Shown: positions 1 to 9,398, numbered from the stretch's first letter. The stretch is DNA of 64,000 nucleotides from an uncultured Alphaproteobacteria bacterium (GCA_910577095.1 CAJTLY010000007.1:1-64000); one strand, 5' to 3'. Translations and numbers: made by a program. The notes: generated by a model not told the origin, from the letters alone.

Positions 1-99
1 TTCACCGAACAACTGTCGGCCTATGGCTGGGCGAACCATACCTTCGGCGACGACTACAAGGCGTCGACCTTTGGTTTGGGTCTCAGCTACAGCTGGTAA
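1..99 (+). CDS. C-terminal end of an outer-membrane beta-barrel protein (partial)
   Basis: Only the last 32 codons are in the window; the gene begins upstream. The peptide alternates polar and hydrophobic or aromatic residues and ends in Ser-Tyr-Ser-Trp before TAA. A final aromatic residue preceded by alternating residues is the usual C-terminal strand signal recognised by the BAM machinery, as in porins and autotransporter barrels. The last strand reads FGLGLSYSW. The exact family cannot be told from this fragment. It converges on the ATP synthase operon and shares a terminator with it. Confidence 0.6.
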   Translation, partial: FTEQLSAYGWANHTFGDDYKASTFGLGLSYSW

Positions 100-120
100 A
101 ACGGCCGAAACGCAAATAAA

Positions 121-149
121 AGAACACCCCCAAAAATCGGGGGTGTTCT
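121..149. terminator. Bidirectional Rho-independent terminator
   Basis: Perfect 11-bp stem (121-131 with 139-149, AGAACACCCCC) with a 7-base loop, T-rich on both flanks. It sits between the convergent barrel gene and atpC and can serve both. Confidence 0.85.
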
Positions 150-175
150 TTTATTTTTTGACCAATAAGGCAACA

Positions 176-556
176 TTACCGTTTATCCGGAAACCCCGTC
201 AACTCATCATAAATAACCTGATAAAAGGCTTTATCCGCTTCTTCCGTTGCCGCCTCCAGCCTCTCACAGGCTTCGGACAAGTTGATGTCTGCTTTGGCAA
301 TTACTTTTTCGGCAGATATGGTGCAAACGTCTCCGGCAATTTCGGCCACCCCGTTGCCGATAAAATATTTCTCAACAACTTCCATATTGTCGTTCAACAA
401 CTGCACCATTCCCGGTTGCAGCCATATCATACTCGGCGCCCTTCCCGGTATCACGGTCAGATAATCTGCAAAAGCCGGAATAATAACGCCTGCATAATAG
501 CCCTCTTTCGCAATACGTTCCGGTCTGGCTAATATCAATTTTACTTTTTCTGCCAT
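176..556 (-). CDS. atpC: ATP synthase F1 subunit epsilon
   Basis: Epsilon subunit of the F1 central stalk (126 aa), which couples rotation to catalysis and can inhibit ATP hydrolysis. The N-terminal beta-sandwich is recognisable (KVKLILARPER, then VIIPAFADYLTVIPGRAP and the FIGNGVAEI strand), followed by a short helical tail of about 40 residues. The protein is a little shorter than the 133-140 residues common in the family, mostly in the C-terminal helices. It is the last gene of the F1 operon, 13 bases after atpD, with AAGG about 9 bases before ATG. The order delta-alpha-gamma-beta-epsilon without F0 genes is the usual alphaproteobacterial arrangement. Confidence 0.93.
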   Translation of the reverse strand: MAEKVKLILARPERIAKEGYYAGVIIPAFADYLTVIPGRAPSMIWLQPGMVQLLNDNMEVVEKYFIGNGVAEIAGDVCTISAEKVIAKADINLSEACERLEAATEEADKAFYQVIYDELTGFPDKR

Positions 557-569
557 TTATCAGCCTTTG

Positions 570-2006
570 CTACGCTTCGTTCCGTTTCATTTTTTCGGCT
601 TTTTCAAGTGCCTGTTCAATCGTACCGACCATATAAAAGGCCTGTTCGGGAACATCGTCATATTTTCCTTCCAAAATTTCCCTAAACCCGCGGATCGTAT
701 CCTCGAGTTTAACAAATTCGCCTTTGGTACCGGTAAACACTTCCGCAACGAAAAACGGCTGCGACAGAAAACGCTGCACCTTTCTTGCCCGCGAAACCGT
801 CAGCCGATCTTCGTCTGACAATTCGTCCATACCCAAAATGGCAATAATATCCTGCAACGATTTATATTTTTGCAAAATCTCCTGCACGCCGCGCGCCACC
901 CGATAATGTTCGTCACCAACCACCGAGGGCGACAAAACGCGACTGGTCGAATCGAGCGGATCCACCGCCGGATAAATTCCCAACTCGGAAATGCTGCGGC
1001 TGAGCACCGTGGTGGCATCCAAATGGGCAAAGGTGGTTGCCGGCGCCGGATCGGTCAGGTCGTCGGCGGGAACGTAGACGGCTTGCACCGACGTAATCGA
1101 ACCGTTTTTGGTTGACGTAATTCGTTCCTGCATTGCCCCCATATCGGTACCCAACGTCGGCTGATAGCCTACCGCCGACGGAATACGTCCCAGCAAAGCC
1201 GAAATTTCGGACCCGGCCTGCGTAAAACGGAAAATGTTGTCAACAAAGAACAACACGTCCTGATGTTCCACGTCACGGAAATATTCGGCTTCGGTCAAAC
1301 CGCTCAGGGCAACCCGCGCACGTGCTCCCGGCGGCTCGTTCATCTGACCGTATACCAGCACCGTTTTGGAGTTGGGACCGTTCACGTCAATAACGCCCGA
1401 TTCCATCATTTCGTTATACAGATCATTGCCTTCGCGGGTTCGTTCGCCGACACCGGCAAAGACCGAATAACCGCCGTGTCCTTTGGCAATGTTGTTAATC
1501 AATTCCATAATCAAAACCGTTTTGCCGACCCCTGCACCGCCGAACAAACCGATTTTGCCGCCTTTGGCATAGGGTTCCAACAAGTCGATCACCTTAATGC
1601 CGGTCGTCAGGATCTCGGTCTCGGTAGACTGTTCGGTAAACGAAGGCGCCGGCCGATGAATCGAAAAATATTCCTTGGCATCGATTTTGCCGCGGCCGTC
1701 CATCGGTTCGCCCACCACATTGATAATCCGTCCCAACAGCGCCGGACCGACCGGAACTTCTATCGGCTTATGGGTATTGACAACTTTCAACCCGCGGGTC
1801 AGTCCGTCGGTCGAATCCATTGCAATGGTCCGAACCACGCCTTCGCCCAGCTGTTGTTCCACTTCCAACACCAGTCTTTTGCCCTGATTGTCGCATTCCA
1901 ATGCGGTATAGATGTTCGGCAGATTGTCGGGATCGTCAAACTTGACGTCGACGACGGCTCCCATTACCTGAAAAACGTATCCCGGTTGTTCCTGTTTATC
2001 GTTCAT
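570..2006 (-). CDS. atpD: ATP synthase F1 subunit beta
   Basis: Catalytic beta subunit (478 aa), which binds and converts ADP and phosphate to ATP at the F1 head. The P-loop GGAGVGKTVLI, the GERTREGNDLY segment and the LFFVDNIFRFTQAG Walker B region are all intact. The start chosen is ATG at 2006 (MNDKQEQPG), with AAAGGAG about 12 bases upstream. The open frame extends 14 codons further, but that would overlap the end of atpG (stop at 2032) and lacks a better ribosome site. Length matches the family. Nothing odd in the sequence. Confidence 0.96.
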   Translation of the reverse strand: MNDKQEQPGYVFQVMGAVVDVKFDDPDNLPNIYTALECDNQGKRLVLEVEQQLGEGVVRTIAMDSTDGLTRGLKVVNTHKPIEVPVGPALLGRIINVVGEPMDGRGKIDAKEYFSIHRPAPSFTEQSTETEILTTGIKVIDLLEPYAKGGKIGLFGGAGVGKTVLIMELINNIAKGHGGYSVFAGVGERTREGNDLYNEMMESGVIDVNGPNSKTVLVYGQMNEPPGARARVALSGLTEAEYFRDVEHQDVLFFVDNIFRFTQAGSEISALLGRIPSAVGYQPTLGTDMGAMQERITSTKNGSITSVQAVYVPADDLTDPAPATTFAHLDATTVLSRSISELGIYPAVDPLDSTSRVLSPSVVGDEHYRVARGVQEILQKYKSLQDIIAILGMDELSDEDRLTVSRARKVQRFLSQPFFVAEVFTGTKGEFVKLEDTIRGFREILEGKYDDVPEQAFYMVGTIEQALEKAEKMKRNEA

Positions 2007-2031
2007 AAAACACTCCACTCCTTTAATCTGA

Positions 2032-2943
2032 TCATATCGCTTCGGCACCGGCGATGATTTCCACCAGCTCGGTTGTAATTGCTGTCTGTCGCAGACGGTT
2101 GTAACGCAGGGTCAGACGCGAAATCATATCGCCGGCGTTACGGGTTGCATTATCCATCGAAGTCATTCGCGCGCCTTGCTCCGAGGCTTGAGAATTTATC
2201 ATAATGTCAAAAATCGTTTCCCGAAAAACCAACGGCATCAGTTTTTCAAGCAGCAATTCATTGTCGGGTTCGCTTTCAAAATAGGCATCTCCGCTCATTT
2301 CCGCCGGAATTTCCGCAACCAGCATTCCCGGATTCAACGGCAAAACCTGCCGGCTCTCGACGTCACGGCTCATTGCGGAACGGAAATGGCTGTAGACAAT
2401 TTCGCAGACATCAACCTCGCCGCGCATGAACATTGATACAACTTCCGCCGCCAGCGCTTCTGCCTCATCATAAAAAACGCCCTTATTGGCCGCCGATTCT
2501 GCCGTCCGCACAATCAACGCCGCATAATGGCGTTTCAAAGCATTGTAACCGCGTTGTCCCAGACAAATGATCTGAACTTCTTTTCCGGCAGCTTTCAGTT
2601 CTTCGATTCTGTTCATGGCCGCGCGGGCAATCATCGCATTGTAACTGCCGCACAAACCGCGGTCGGAAGACAAAACCACCAGCAAATATTTATTGCTTTC
2701 GCCGCTGCCGCGGCACAGAAGCGGCAACATCGGTTGTATGTTGTCTTCTGCCGCCGCTTTTTGCAAAAAGCCCCACGCCCGCCCGGCGATATTATACAAA
2801 TTGGCGCGGTAGGCGGCACTTTTTGCCAACACGTCCTGAGCCCGCCGCAGCCGCGATGCGGCAACCATCTTCATGGCCGAAGTTATCTTCTCGGTTGATC
2901 GGATGGCCTCTATCCGGTTGCGTAACTCTTTTAATCCTGCCAT
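2032..2943 (-). CDS. atpG: ATP synthase F1 subunit gamma
   Basis: Gamma subunit, the rotating central shaft of F1 (303 aa, slightly longer than the usual 285-295). The conserved ends are present: N-terminal MAGLKELRNRIEAI and the TEKITSAMKMVAASRLRRA helix, and C-terminal MDNATRNAGDMI followed by YNRLRQTAITTEL. ATG at 2943 is preferred over an upstream in-frame codon at 3006 because family members begin exactly here and because the longer version would run into atpA. It lies 10 bases after atpA and 25 bases before atpD. Confidence 0.95.
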   Translation of the reverse strand: MAGLKELRNRIEAIRSTEKITSAMKMVAASRLRRAQDVLAKSAAYRANLYNIAGRAWGFLQKAAAEDNIQPMLPLLCRGSGESNKYLLVVLSSDRGLCGSYNAMIARAAMNRIEELKAAGKEVQIICLGQRGYNALKRHYAALIVRTAESAANKGVFYDEAEALAAEVVSMFMRGEVDVCEIVYSHFRSAMSRDVESRQVLPLNPGMLVAEIPAEMSGDAYFESEPDNELLLEKLMPLVFRETIFDIMINSQASEQGARMTSMDNATRNAGDMISRLTLRYNRLRQTAITTELVEIIAGAEAI

Positions 2944-2953
2944 ATTGCCGACC

Positions 2954-4507
2954 TCATGCCGCCTTCTGTTGTTTTTCCGCCAGATAAGTTTCGACAAAGG
3001 CGGCATAAAACGCGCTTATTTCCTTATCCAGTTCGTCCGAAATCACCTTTTTCTCAATGATTTCGCTCAAAAAAGCAGCATAATCGCGACGAATTTCCGC
3101 CAAGGCTTTTTCTTCAAAGTCCTTAACTTGCGACACCTCCAGTTTATCCAGATAACCGCGCACGCCGGCAAAAATCGCCAAAACCTCTTCGGCAACCGGC
3201 ATCGGACGATAGACCGGCTGTTCAAGCAGTTTGGTCAATCTTTCGCCGCGGGCAATCAGGTGTTTGGTCGAGGCATCCATATCGGAAGCAAACTTGGCAA
3301 ACGAGGCCATCTCACGATACTGAGCCAAATCCAGCTTGATCTTGCCGGCCACTTGCTTCATCGCTTTGATTTGAGCTGCCGAACCGACGCGGCTGACCGA
3401 AATCCCGACGTTGACCGCCGGACGAATTCCCTGATAAAACAACGAGGTCTCCAAAAAGATCTGGCCGTCGGTAATCGAAATAACGTTGGTCGGAATATAG
3501 GCGGAGACGTCTCCGGCCTGTGTTTCAATAACAGGCAATGCCGTCAGCGATCCGCCGCCTTTTTCGTCATTCATCTTGGCCGCGCGTTCCAACAAACGCG
3601 AGTGCAGATAGAAAACGTCACCCGGATAAGCCTCGCGCCCGGGCGGCCGGCGAAGCAACAGCGACATTTGCCGATAAGCGGTCGCCTGTTTCGACAAGTC
3701 GTCATAAAAGATCACCGCATGCATACCGTTGTCGCGGAAATATTCACCCATCGCACAACCGGAATATGGGGCAATAAACTGCATCGGCGCCGCATCGGAA
3801 GCGGTTGCCGCCACAACGATGGTATAGTCCAAAGCGCCGTAATCTTTCAAAGTCTGCACCACCTGTGCGACTGTCGAACGTTTTTGCCCGATCGCCACAT
3901 AAATGCAATACAGTTTTTCCTTTTCCGATTTGGCTTCGTCATTGATTTTTTTCTGGTTGATAATCGTGTCCAGAATAATGGAAGTTTTTCCGGTTTGGCG
4001 GTCACCGATGATCAGCTCGCGCTGGCCGCGACCGATCGGAATCAGCGCATCAATGATCTTAATCCCGGTTTGTACCGGTTCGTGCACGCTGCGGCGCTCG
4101 ATAATGCCCGGCGCCTTCACTTCCGAATTGCTGTATTCGGTCGCTTTGATTTCACCCAGCCCGTCGATCGGTTCGCCCAACGCATCGACTACTCGTCCGA
4201 GCAGCGCTTTTCCGACCGGTACGCTGACAATGCGATCGGTGCGCTTAACGATATCGCCTTCCCGGATTCCTTCGTCAGAGCCGAACAAAACCACACCGAC
4301 ATTGTCTTCTTCGAGATTAAGCGCCATCCCTTTAACCCCGTTGGCAAATTTCACCATTTCGTTATAGCGGACATTATCCAGGCCGTATACCCGCGCAATG
4401 CCGTCGCCGACCGACAATACCCGACCTACTTCGGCCACGTCGGCTTCAACTTCGGATTGGGCGATTTTCGCCTCTAAGATTGAAGATATTTCACTTGCTC
4501 CAGACAT
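2954..4507 (-). CDS. atpA: ATP synthase F1 subunit alpha
   Basis: Regulatory nucleotide-binding alpha subunit of F1 (517 aa). The P-loop GDRQTGKTSI is intact, as are the N-terminal beta-barrel (GRVLSVGDGIARVYGL) and the SALPVIETQAGDVSAY-type segment, here starting LTALPVIET. Length is standard. The gene begins one base after the stop of atpH, so the two are translationally coupled. The opposite strand carries a long open frame here, which is a codon-bias shadow and is not a gene. Confidence 0.96.
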   Translation of the reverse strand: MSGASEISSILEAKIAQSEVEADVAEVGRVLSVGDGIARVYGLDNVRYNEMVKFANGVKGMALNLEEDNVGVVLFGSDEGIREGDIVKRTDRIVSVPVGKALLGRVVDALGEPIDGLGEIKATEYSNSEVKAPGIIERRSVHEPVQTGIKIIDALIPIGRGQRELIIGDRQTGKTSIILDTIINQKKINDEAKSEKEKLYCIYVAIGQKRSTVAQVVQTLKDYGALDYTIVVAATASDAAPMQFIAPYSGCAMGEYFRDNGMHAVIFYDDLSKQATAYRQMSLLLRRPPGREAYPGDVFYLHSRLLERAAKMNDEKGGGSLTALPVIETQAGDVSAYIPTNVISITDGQIFLETSLFYQGIRPAVNVGISVSRVGSAAQIKAMKQVAGKIKLDLAQYREMASFAKFASDMDASTKHLIARGERLTKLLEQPVYRPMPVAEEVLAIFAGVRGYLDKLEVSQVKDFEEKALAEIRRDYAAFLSEIIEKKVISDELDKEISAFYAAFVETYLAEKQQKAA

Positions 4508-4508
4508 T

Positions 4509-5063
4509 CTATTTGGTCCCTTTCATCAATAATTCCAGCTTATCCAGCTTGCCTTTGACAGAATCGTCAACCATCAATGAACCGCATTCTATCAGCAGTC
4601 CGCCCAAAATTTCAGGCTTTATCGTATATTTAACCACAACTTTTTTATTCAACCACTTTTCGAGGCTTTTTTTCAACCGCCGATCCTGTTCCGGCAGCAA
4701 TGCCATTGCACTTTTGACTTGTACTTCGGCAATATTGTTTTCGGCATAATAAATTTTGGTAAAAGCCGAGAGTATGTCGCCCAACAGGCCGAGACGATTG
4801 TTGTCGGCCGCCGTCTCCAGCGTATTGACCGTCACTTTGTTTAAACCGAGCCGGATACCGATTTCGGCAACGGCCGCTTTTTTGGCCTCTGTTTTCCATA
4901 ACGGGCTGGAAAGCATTTTTTCGATTTGTCCGTCCTGTTTCAAAGCATCTCCCAAACGGGCCGCATCGGCAAACACCTGTTCGCCGGCACCGGCTGCCGC
5001 CGCGGCTTCGTACATCGCCTGTGCATAAGAGGATGCCAGTTTATGTTTAGAATTTTTCTTCAT
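4509..5063 (-). CDS. atpH: ATP synthase F1 subunit delta
   Basis: Delta subunit (184 aa), the peripheral-stalk cap that ties the F1 head to the b subunits (equivalent to mitochondrial OSCP). The N-terminal helical domain (ASSYAQAMYEAA) and the C-terminal motif region (KKVVVKYTIKPEILGGLLI, then VDDSVKGKLDKL) are typical. ATG at 5063 has GGGAAG 5 bases upstream; the in-frame TTG one codon earlier is less likely. First gene of the operon. A TATAAT-like sequence lies at 5207-5212 on this strand, about 150 bases upstream, but without a clear -35 partner. Confidence 0.92.
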   Translation of the reverse strand: MKKNSKHKLASSYAQAMYEAAAAAGAGEQVFADAARLGDALKQDGQIEKMLSSPLWKTEAKKAAVAEIGIRLGLNKVTVNTLETAADNNRLGLLGDILSAFTKIYYAENNIAEVQVKSAMALLPEQDRRLKKSLEKWLNKKVVVKYTIKPEILGGLLIECGSLMVDDSVKGKLDKLELLMKGTK

Positions 5064-5234
5064 CAAACTTCCCGATAATCACAATGTATGAGATGATAAC
5101 CGATAATTATTTCATTTCCATTAATTTAATTAAGATAATCACAATATAAGTTATTTTTAGACGCCGTAACCAAAACAGAACCTGTCCGTACGTTTTTTTA
5201 TCGGACATTATACGAGAAAATATCCTATCCGCAG

Positions 5235-7406
5235 TTACATAAACGAATAGGGATCAATATCGACTTCGACCCTGATTTTGGAAGGGATTTTGACTTTGGA
5301 CAGCCAGATACGGACAATCTCCTGAATTTTGACGTTTTTTGCCGTTTTCAGCAGCAAACGGTAACGATATTTGCCCCGAAGCATAAAAATCGGCGCCGGT
5401 GCCGGTCCCAACGTCGAAATCAGTGCCGTTTGCGGTGCTGTCTTTCCGAGCTGCACCGCCGTTTTTTCGGTCAAAGATTGATTTTCGCCGCTGACGACCA
5501 AAGCGGCCAAACGGCCGAACGGCGGCATTTTCAAAGCCTGCCGGGTCTGTTTTTCCAACTCGAGAAAACGGTTGCGGTCATTATGGATCAAAGCTTCCAG
5601 CACCGCATTTTCGGGATACAGCGTCTGCACATACACTTCACCGCTCTTTTCACCGCGGCCGGCGCGTCCCGCCACTTGGGACAACAACTGAAAAGTTTGT
5701 TCCGCCGCCCGCAGGTCGCTGCCCATCAGACCAAGATCGGCATCAACAATTCCCACCAGCGTCAATTCCGGAAAATGGTGGCCCTTGGCCAAAATCTGGG
5801 TTCCGATCAAAATATCCAACCTCCCTTTTTCCATTTGTTCAAAGACAGCCGACACTTCGGCCAAACTTGCCGTGGCGTCGCTCGAAAGAATGGCGGTGCG
5901 TGCTGCCGGAAAGCGTGCCGAAACTTCTTCGGCAATGCGTTCAACTCCGGGCCCGCACGACGTCAGTCCTTCGGCAGAACCGCAGTCGGGACAACATTTC
6001 GGACGCACAATGCCGTAACCGCAGTGATGGCAGATCAGACGGTTGGAACTCCGGTGTTCCGCCAGCCAGGCGGTACAATGCGGACACTGTATCCGGTAAC
6101 CGCAGTCGCGACAGATGACCAACGGTGCATAGCCGCGCCGGTTTAAAAACAGCATCGACTGTTCGCCTTTTTCCAGATTTTCTTTCAAAGCCGCCGCCAA
6201 CGTCGGCGCCAGCCAGGAAACGCCCCAAGCCCCTTTTTGCGGTTTGTCCTTTTTGAGGTCAATTATCTTGATTTGCGGCAGCACCGCATTGGCAAAACGG
6301 TGTTCCAACCGCACCATGTCATATTTGCCGCTCTCAACGTTGACAATCGTTTCCAGATCGGGGGTTGCCGTCGACAATATCAGCGGAAACTGTTCGAATT
6401 TGGCCCGCATCACCGCCATATCGCGGCATTGATAATTAACGATGTCTTCCTGTTTAAACGAATGGTCGTGACTCTCGTCGATCACAATCAGACCCAGGTC
6501 CGGATAAGGCAGAAACAACGCCGAGCGCGCGCCGATCATAACCTGAATTCGCCCTTCGGCAGCGGCAATCCAGGTATCGGTTCGTTCCCGCTGACCCAGT
6601 CCCGAATGCCAGCATCCCGGTTTAACCCCGAAACGTTTTTCAAAACGGGCCAACCATTGTGCGGTCAACGAAATTTCCGGCACCAAGATCAAAACCTGCC
6701 GGCCGCTTTGCAAGACTTTGGCCGCCGCCTCGAAATAGACTTCGGTCTTGCCGCTGCCGGTTACCCCGTCGATGAGAGTTACCGAAAATCCCTGCCCGGC
6801 TTTGGCTGTCAGCACGTCGGCCGCCGCCTTTTGTTCGGCCGTGAGTTTCACCTGTCGAAAATCAGGTTTCGGCAACGCGAACTGTTTCTTTTTTTCTTTC
6901 TGCAACGGCAACAAAATCCCCGTTTCAATCAAAGTATTGACAACCCCGGCACTGCAACCGGCGCCCTTCCTGATTTCGGCTTTTGAATAAGGGCCGTGTT
7001 TCAGCAGATCGAGAACACGCCAACGCGCATCGGAGTTTTTCAGTTTTGCTTCGGCCAGCGTTTTGCCGCTGAGACGATACAGGGTAAGCGTCTGCGGCTC
7101 GTCAAAAACCTGACGCACGCTGATCACCATCTTCAACACCATTCCCAGCGGCGCACAATTGTATTCGGCGGTAAATTCGACCAGTTTTCGCAGAGACTCG
7201 GCAATCGGCGGCAAATTCAGTTTTTCGCCCACCGGCCGGATGCGTTTTTCATCCAAATCCGAACTTTTGCCGATTTTCCAAACCACGCCGACCTGATCTT
7301 CGCGTCCCCACGGCACCCGTACAATCGTTCCCAACGGCAGTTCTTCCTCCGACTGGTAGTCAAAAGGCTCGTTAAACGGCAATGGCAGCAAAACTCCGAT
7401 AATCAT
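5235..7406 (-). CDS. priA: Primosomal protein N' (replication restart helicase PriA)
   Basis: A 3'-to-5' superfamily 2 DNA helicase that recognises stalled or collapsed forks and reloads the replisome (723 aa, normal length). Visible parts are the N-terminal fork-binding domain beginning MIIGVLLPLPFNEPFDY, Walker A TGSGKT near residues 216-221, a DESH box near 310-313, and four CxxC pairs between residues 432 and 475 that form the two zinc sites in the helicase core. The ATG start gives the conserved N-terminus; a TTG 12 codons upstream has no family support. It is transcribed towards the ATP synthase operon on the same strand, with a 170-base gap. Confidence 0.95.
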   Translation of the reverse strand: MIIGVLLPLPFNEPFDYQSEEELPLGTIVRVPWGREDQVGVVWKIGKSSDLDEKRIRPVGEKLNLPPIAESLRKLVEFTAEYNCAPLGMVLKMVISVRQVFDEPQTLTLYRLSGKTLAEAKLKNSDARWRVLDLLKHGPYSKAEIRKGAGCSAGVVNTLIETGILLPLQKEKKKQFALPKPDFRQVKLTAEQKAAADVLTAKAGQGFSVTLIDGVTGSGKTEVYFEAAAKVLQSGRQVLILVPEISLTAQWLARFEKRFGVKPGCWHSGLGQRERTDTWIAAAEGRIQVMIGARSALFLPYPDLGLIVIDESHDHSFKQEDIVNYQCRDMAVMRAKFEQFPLILSTATPDLETIVNVESGKYDMVRLEHRFANAVLPQIKIIDLKKDKPQKGAWGVSWLAPTLAAALKENLEKGEQSMLFLNRRGYAPLVICRDCGYRIQCPHCTAWLAEHRSSNRLICHHCGYGIVRPKCCPDCGSAEGLTSCGPGVERIAEEVSARFPAARTAILSSDATASLAEVSAVFEQMEKGRLDILIGTQILAKGHHFPELTLVGIVDADLGLMGSDLRAAEQTFQLLSQVAGRAGRGEKSGEVYVQTLYPENAVLEALIHNDRNRFLELEKQTRQALKMPPFGRLAALVVSGENQSLTEKTAVQLGKTAPQTALISTLGPAPAPIFMLRGKYRYRLLLKTAKNVKIQEIVRIWLSKVKIPSKIRVEVDIDPYSFM

Positions 7407-7545
7407 CCGGCTATTCTTCAATTGATTTTTAAAATTGGTCAAACATTGTGATCATATACGTTCCGGCAATAAAAACAAACTGCAAAGATGCCGAAATCCC
7501 CAAAAACTTTCCATCCGGTGCGGATCGCCTTTCCGAAACAAGAAA

Positions 7546-7575
7546 ACTCCGGCCTGTAAAATACAGAACCGGAGT
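7546..7575 (-). terminator. Rho-independent terminator
   Basis: ACTCCGG pairs with CCGGAGT (7546-7552 with 7569-7575), extended by an inner CTGTA/TACAG stem, then a T-rich tract on the minus strand. It follows the small lipoprotein gene. Confidence 0.7.
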
Positions 7576-7594
7576 CTCTTTCAAAGCCCGTCGA

Positions 7595-7945
7595 CTACTT
7601 GTCGGAATCCTTCGCCGATCGATAGATGCAGCGAACAATTTCTCTGACTTTGCCGTCGTTTCGTTTGGTGTATCTCACCTCATCCCCTTCACGCAACAAG
7701 GCTTCATTTTCATGATACTCGTCAACCAGCGAAAATACGTTTCCGTCGTCAAGCAGCAAAACCGTGAGGGAGCGGGAACTATGGCCGCAGGACTCGATAA
7801 TTTGCTGCACTCGCAGAACTTTTGCCTGATACTCCTGAGGTTGTTGAGATTGTTCTGCAACCACAGAGGATTGTTGACTTTCCGCATTGCCGTTGCAAGA
7901 ACAGATAACCAAAGCCATAAAGGCTATAAAAAAATAATTTTTCAT
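7595..7945 (-). CDS. Small lipoprotein of unknown function
   Basis: A 116-aa protein with a lipoprotein signal: MKNYFFIAFMALVICSC, with the acylated Cys most likely in the VICSC lipobox. After a Ser/Gln-rich linker comes a domain of about 70 residues with the pattern VLLLDDGNVF, then LLREGDEVRY. The same layout (a DG strand, about 15 residues, then L-x-x-GD-x-[VI]-x-Y) recurs twice in the lipoprotein at 23819-24418 and more loosely in the neighbour at 8078-8314, which suggests one small domain family. The start codon has no SD site and lies in an AT-rich leader. I do not recognise a known family. Likely anchored to the inner or outer membrane. Confidence 0.75.
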   Translation of the reverse strand: MKNYFFIAFMALVICSCNGNAESQQSSVVAEQSQQPQEYQAKVLRVQQIIESCGHSSRSLTVLLLDDGNVFSLVDEYHENEALLREGDEVRYTKRNDGKVREIVRCIYRSAKDSDK

Positions 7946-8021
7946 TTTCTTAAATAATTTAGTTTCGGTTTTAATTATCCGCCCTTTTTGTTTTTTTGTC
8001 AAGTTTTTAATTTTTTCGTAA

Positions 8022-8056
8022 AAAAATCCCGTCTGTTCGATACAGACAGGATTTTT
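8022..8056 (-). terminator. Rho-independent terminator
   Basis: AAAAATCC plus GTCTGT pair with ACAGAC plus GGATTTTT around a 5-base loop, with one mismatch. The minus strand continues in T. It lies just after the 78-aa gene. Confidence 0.8.
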
Positions 8057-8077
8057 AATCAATTCGGTTGGGAAACG

Positions 8078-8314
8078 TTATCTCACCAACACAATCGGGC
8101 CGTCCTGAGGAGTGCCCTCGATCTTCACTTTGTCACCCACTTTCAACAGCATCCTTTTGATTCCGTCTTTCGGGTATTCAAAAGTTCTGTATACGCCGCC
8201 TTCGAGCATAATCAGATTGCGGGTGATAATTCTTCCGGTTTCCGGATCGGTATAGATGGCAGGCTGAGCCCTCACAATCTCATACCACTTTGCGTCATTT
8301 TTTTCAGAGTTCAT
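8078..8314 (-). CDS. Small cytoplasmic protein of unknown function
   Basis: A 78-aa protein without signal or membrane segment. The second half reads LIMLEGGVYRTFEY, then LLKVGDKVKI, which resembles the DG-strand/GD-turn pattern of the adjacent lipoprotein; this may be a small OB-like or SH3-like barrel, which is inference. The start has no SD site: the leader is AT-rich. It has its own terminator and is separated from the lipoprotein gene by 132 bases, so the two need not be one operon. No family recognised. Confidence 0.65.
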   Translation of the reverse strand: MNSEKNDAKWYEIVRAQPAIYTDPETGRIITRNLIMLEGGVYRTFEYPKDGIKRMLLKVGDKVKIEGTPQDGPIVLVR

Positions 8315-8422
8315 AGCCTAATAGTATTTTAATGATAAATTTATGGTTTAAACATAGTACGTTTGCCCCTTTTGTCAATCTTATTTTACAAAATTTTAAT
8401 CATCGGGGCGTAAGGTGGAATT

Positions 8423-9379
8423 ATGAAAAAGGAAATAAAATTTTATGCCGACAGTATTCTCAACGAAACTATTCGCTGCTGGCGGCAATGGCTGATCAAC
8501 GAAAGGCGCTATTCCGAACATACGGCAAACGCCTACGCGCGTGATTTGTCTTTTTTCAACGCCTTTTTCGCCGCACGTTCGAACATCTGTCCCGACGGGA
8601 CAGTAACGCTGGGCACGCTTGCGACTCTGGACGTCAGGGCTTTTCGCGCTTTTATCGGCGAACGAAGCCGCAAAAACCTCGAAAAAAGTTCAATCGCCCG
8701 CGAACTCTCAAGCATCCGCAATTTTTTTCGCTGGCTCAGCCGTCACAATCTGGTCAAAAATCCGGCGGTCAGCATTTTGTCTTCTCCGCGCAAAGCAAAG
8801 GTGCTGCCCAAAGCGATCGGCGTTGACGAAACAATTGACCTGATCGATCAGGCCGCCGAGGCCGAACACGAAAACTGGCAAAACCTGCGCGACAAAGCGG
8901 TTTTCAGTTTGTTGTACGGCTGCGGATTGCGTATTTCCGAAGCATTGGGGCTTAATCTGGAAGACTTTCAGCAAACGACTCTGTTGAGAATCCGCGGTAA
9001 AGGCAACAAGGAACGCATGGTGCCGCTGCTGCCGGTGGTGATCCGGCGCATTCAACGGTATATTGAAGTCTGTCCGTATAATCTGAAACAAGATCAGCCG
9101 CTTTTTCTGGGCGCCCGCGGCGAGCGACTCAACCCACGCATCATCCAGCGGCAAATGGAAAAAATACGCAATCTGATGGGGCTTCCCGGCAATTTGACGC
9201 CGCATGCCCTGCGTCACTCGTTTGCCACCCACCTGCTGGCCGAAGGCACCGACCTGCGCTCAATTCAGGAACTGCTGGGACACGCTTCGCTCTCAACCAC
9301 CCAACGTTATACCGAAGTGGAAATTTCCACTTTACAAACAGAATATCAACAAGCCGGCCTGCTTGACGACAAAAACTGA
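8423..9379 (+). CDS. xerC: Tyrosine recombinase XerC
   Basis: Site-specific recombinase (318 aa) that with XerD resolves chromosome dimers at dif during division. The N-terminal SAM-like core-binding domain covers about residues 10-110. The catalytic set is complete: R170 (GCGLRISEAL), K193 (RGKGNK), H261 and R264 (PHALRHSFATH), H287 (LLGHASL) and Y296 (TTQRYTEV). AAGGTGG lies 5 bases before ATG. It stands alone, diverging from the small gene at 8314. Nothing around it suggests an integron or phage, so the housekeeping role is favoured. XerC rather than XerD is judged from the overall look, and could be wrong. Confidence 0.88.
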   Translation: MKKEIKFYADSILNETIRCWRQWLINERRYSEHTANAYARDLSFFNAFFAARSNICPDGTVTLGTLATLDVRAFRAFIGERSRKNLEKSSIARELSSIRNFFRWLSRHNLVKNPAVSILSSPRKAKVLPKAIGVDETIDLIDQAAEAEHENWQNLRDKAVFSLLYGCGLRISEALGLNLEDFQQTTLLRIRGKGNKERMVPLLPVVIRRIQRYIEVCPYNLKQDQPLFLGARGERLNPRIIQRQMEKIRNLMGLPGNLTPHALRHSFATHLLAEGTDLRSIQELLGHASLSTTQRYTEVEISTLQTEYQQAGLLDDKN

Positions 9380-9398
9380 CCGGCGTTGCCTGAAAAAT

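Noticed and set aside
1263..2057. Open frame of 264 codons opposite atpD
   Set aside because: Same codon-bias shadow; atpD is certain.
2873..4477. Long open frame of 534 codons on the + strand opposite atpA
   Set aside because: It is the exact antisense of a strongly conserved gene, and high-GC third positions on one strand produce such frames. No SD site or family features.
7407..7442. TTG start for priA 12 codons upstream
   Set aside because: No SD site, and the family N-terminus begins at the ATG at 7406.
8423..9379. XerC as integrase of a mobile element
   Set aside because: No attachment repeats, phage genes or cargo around it.
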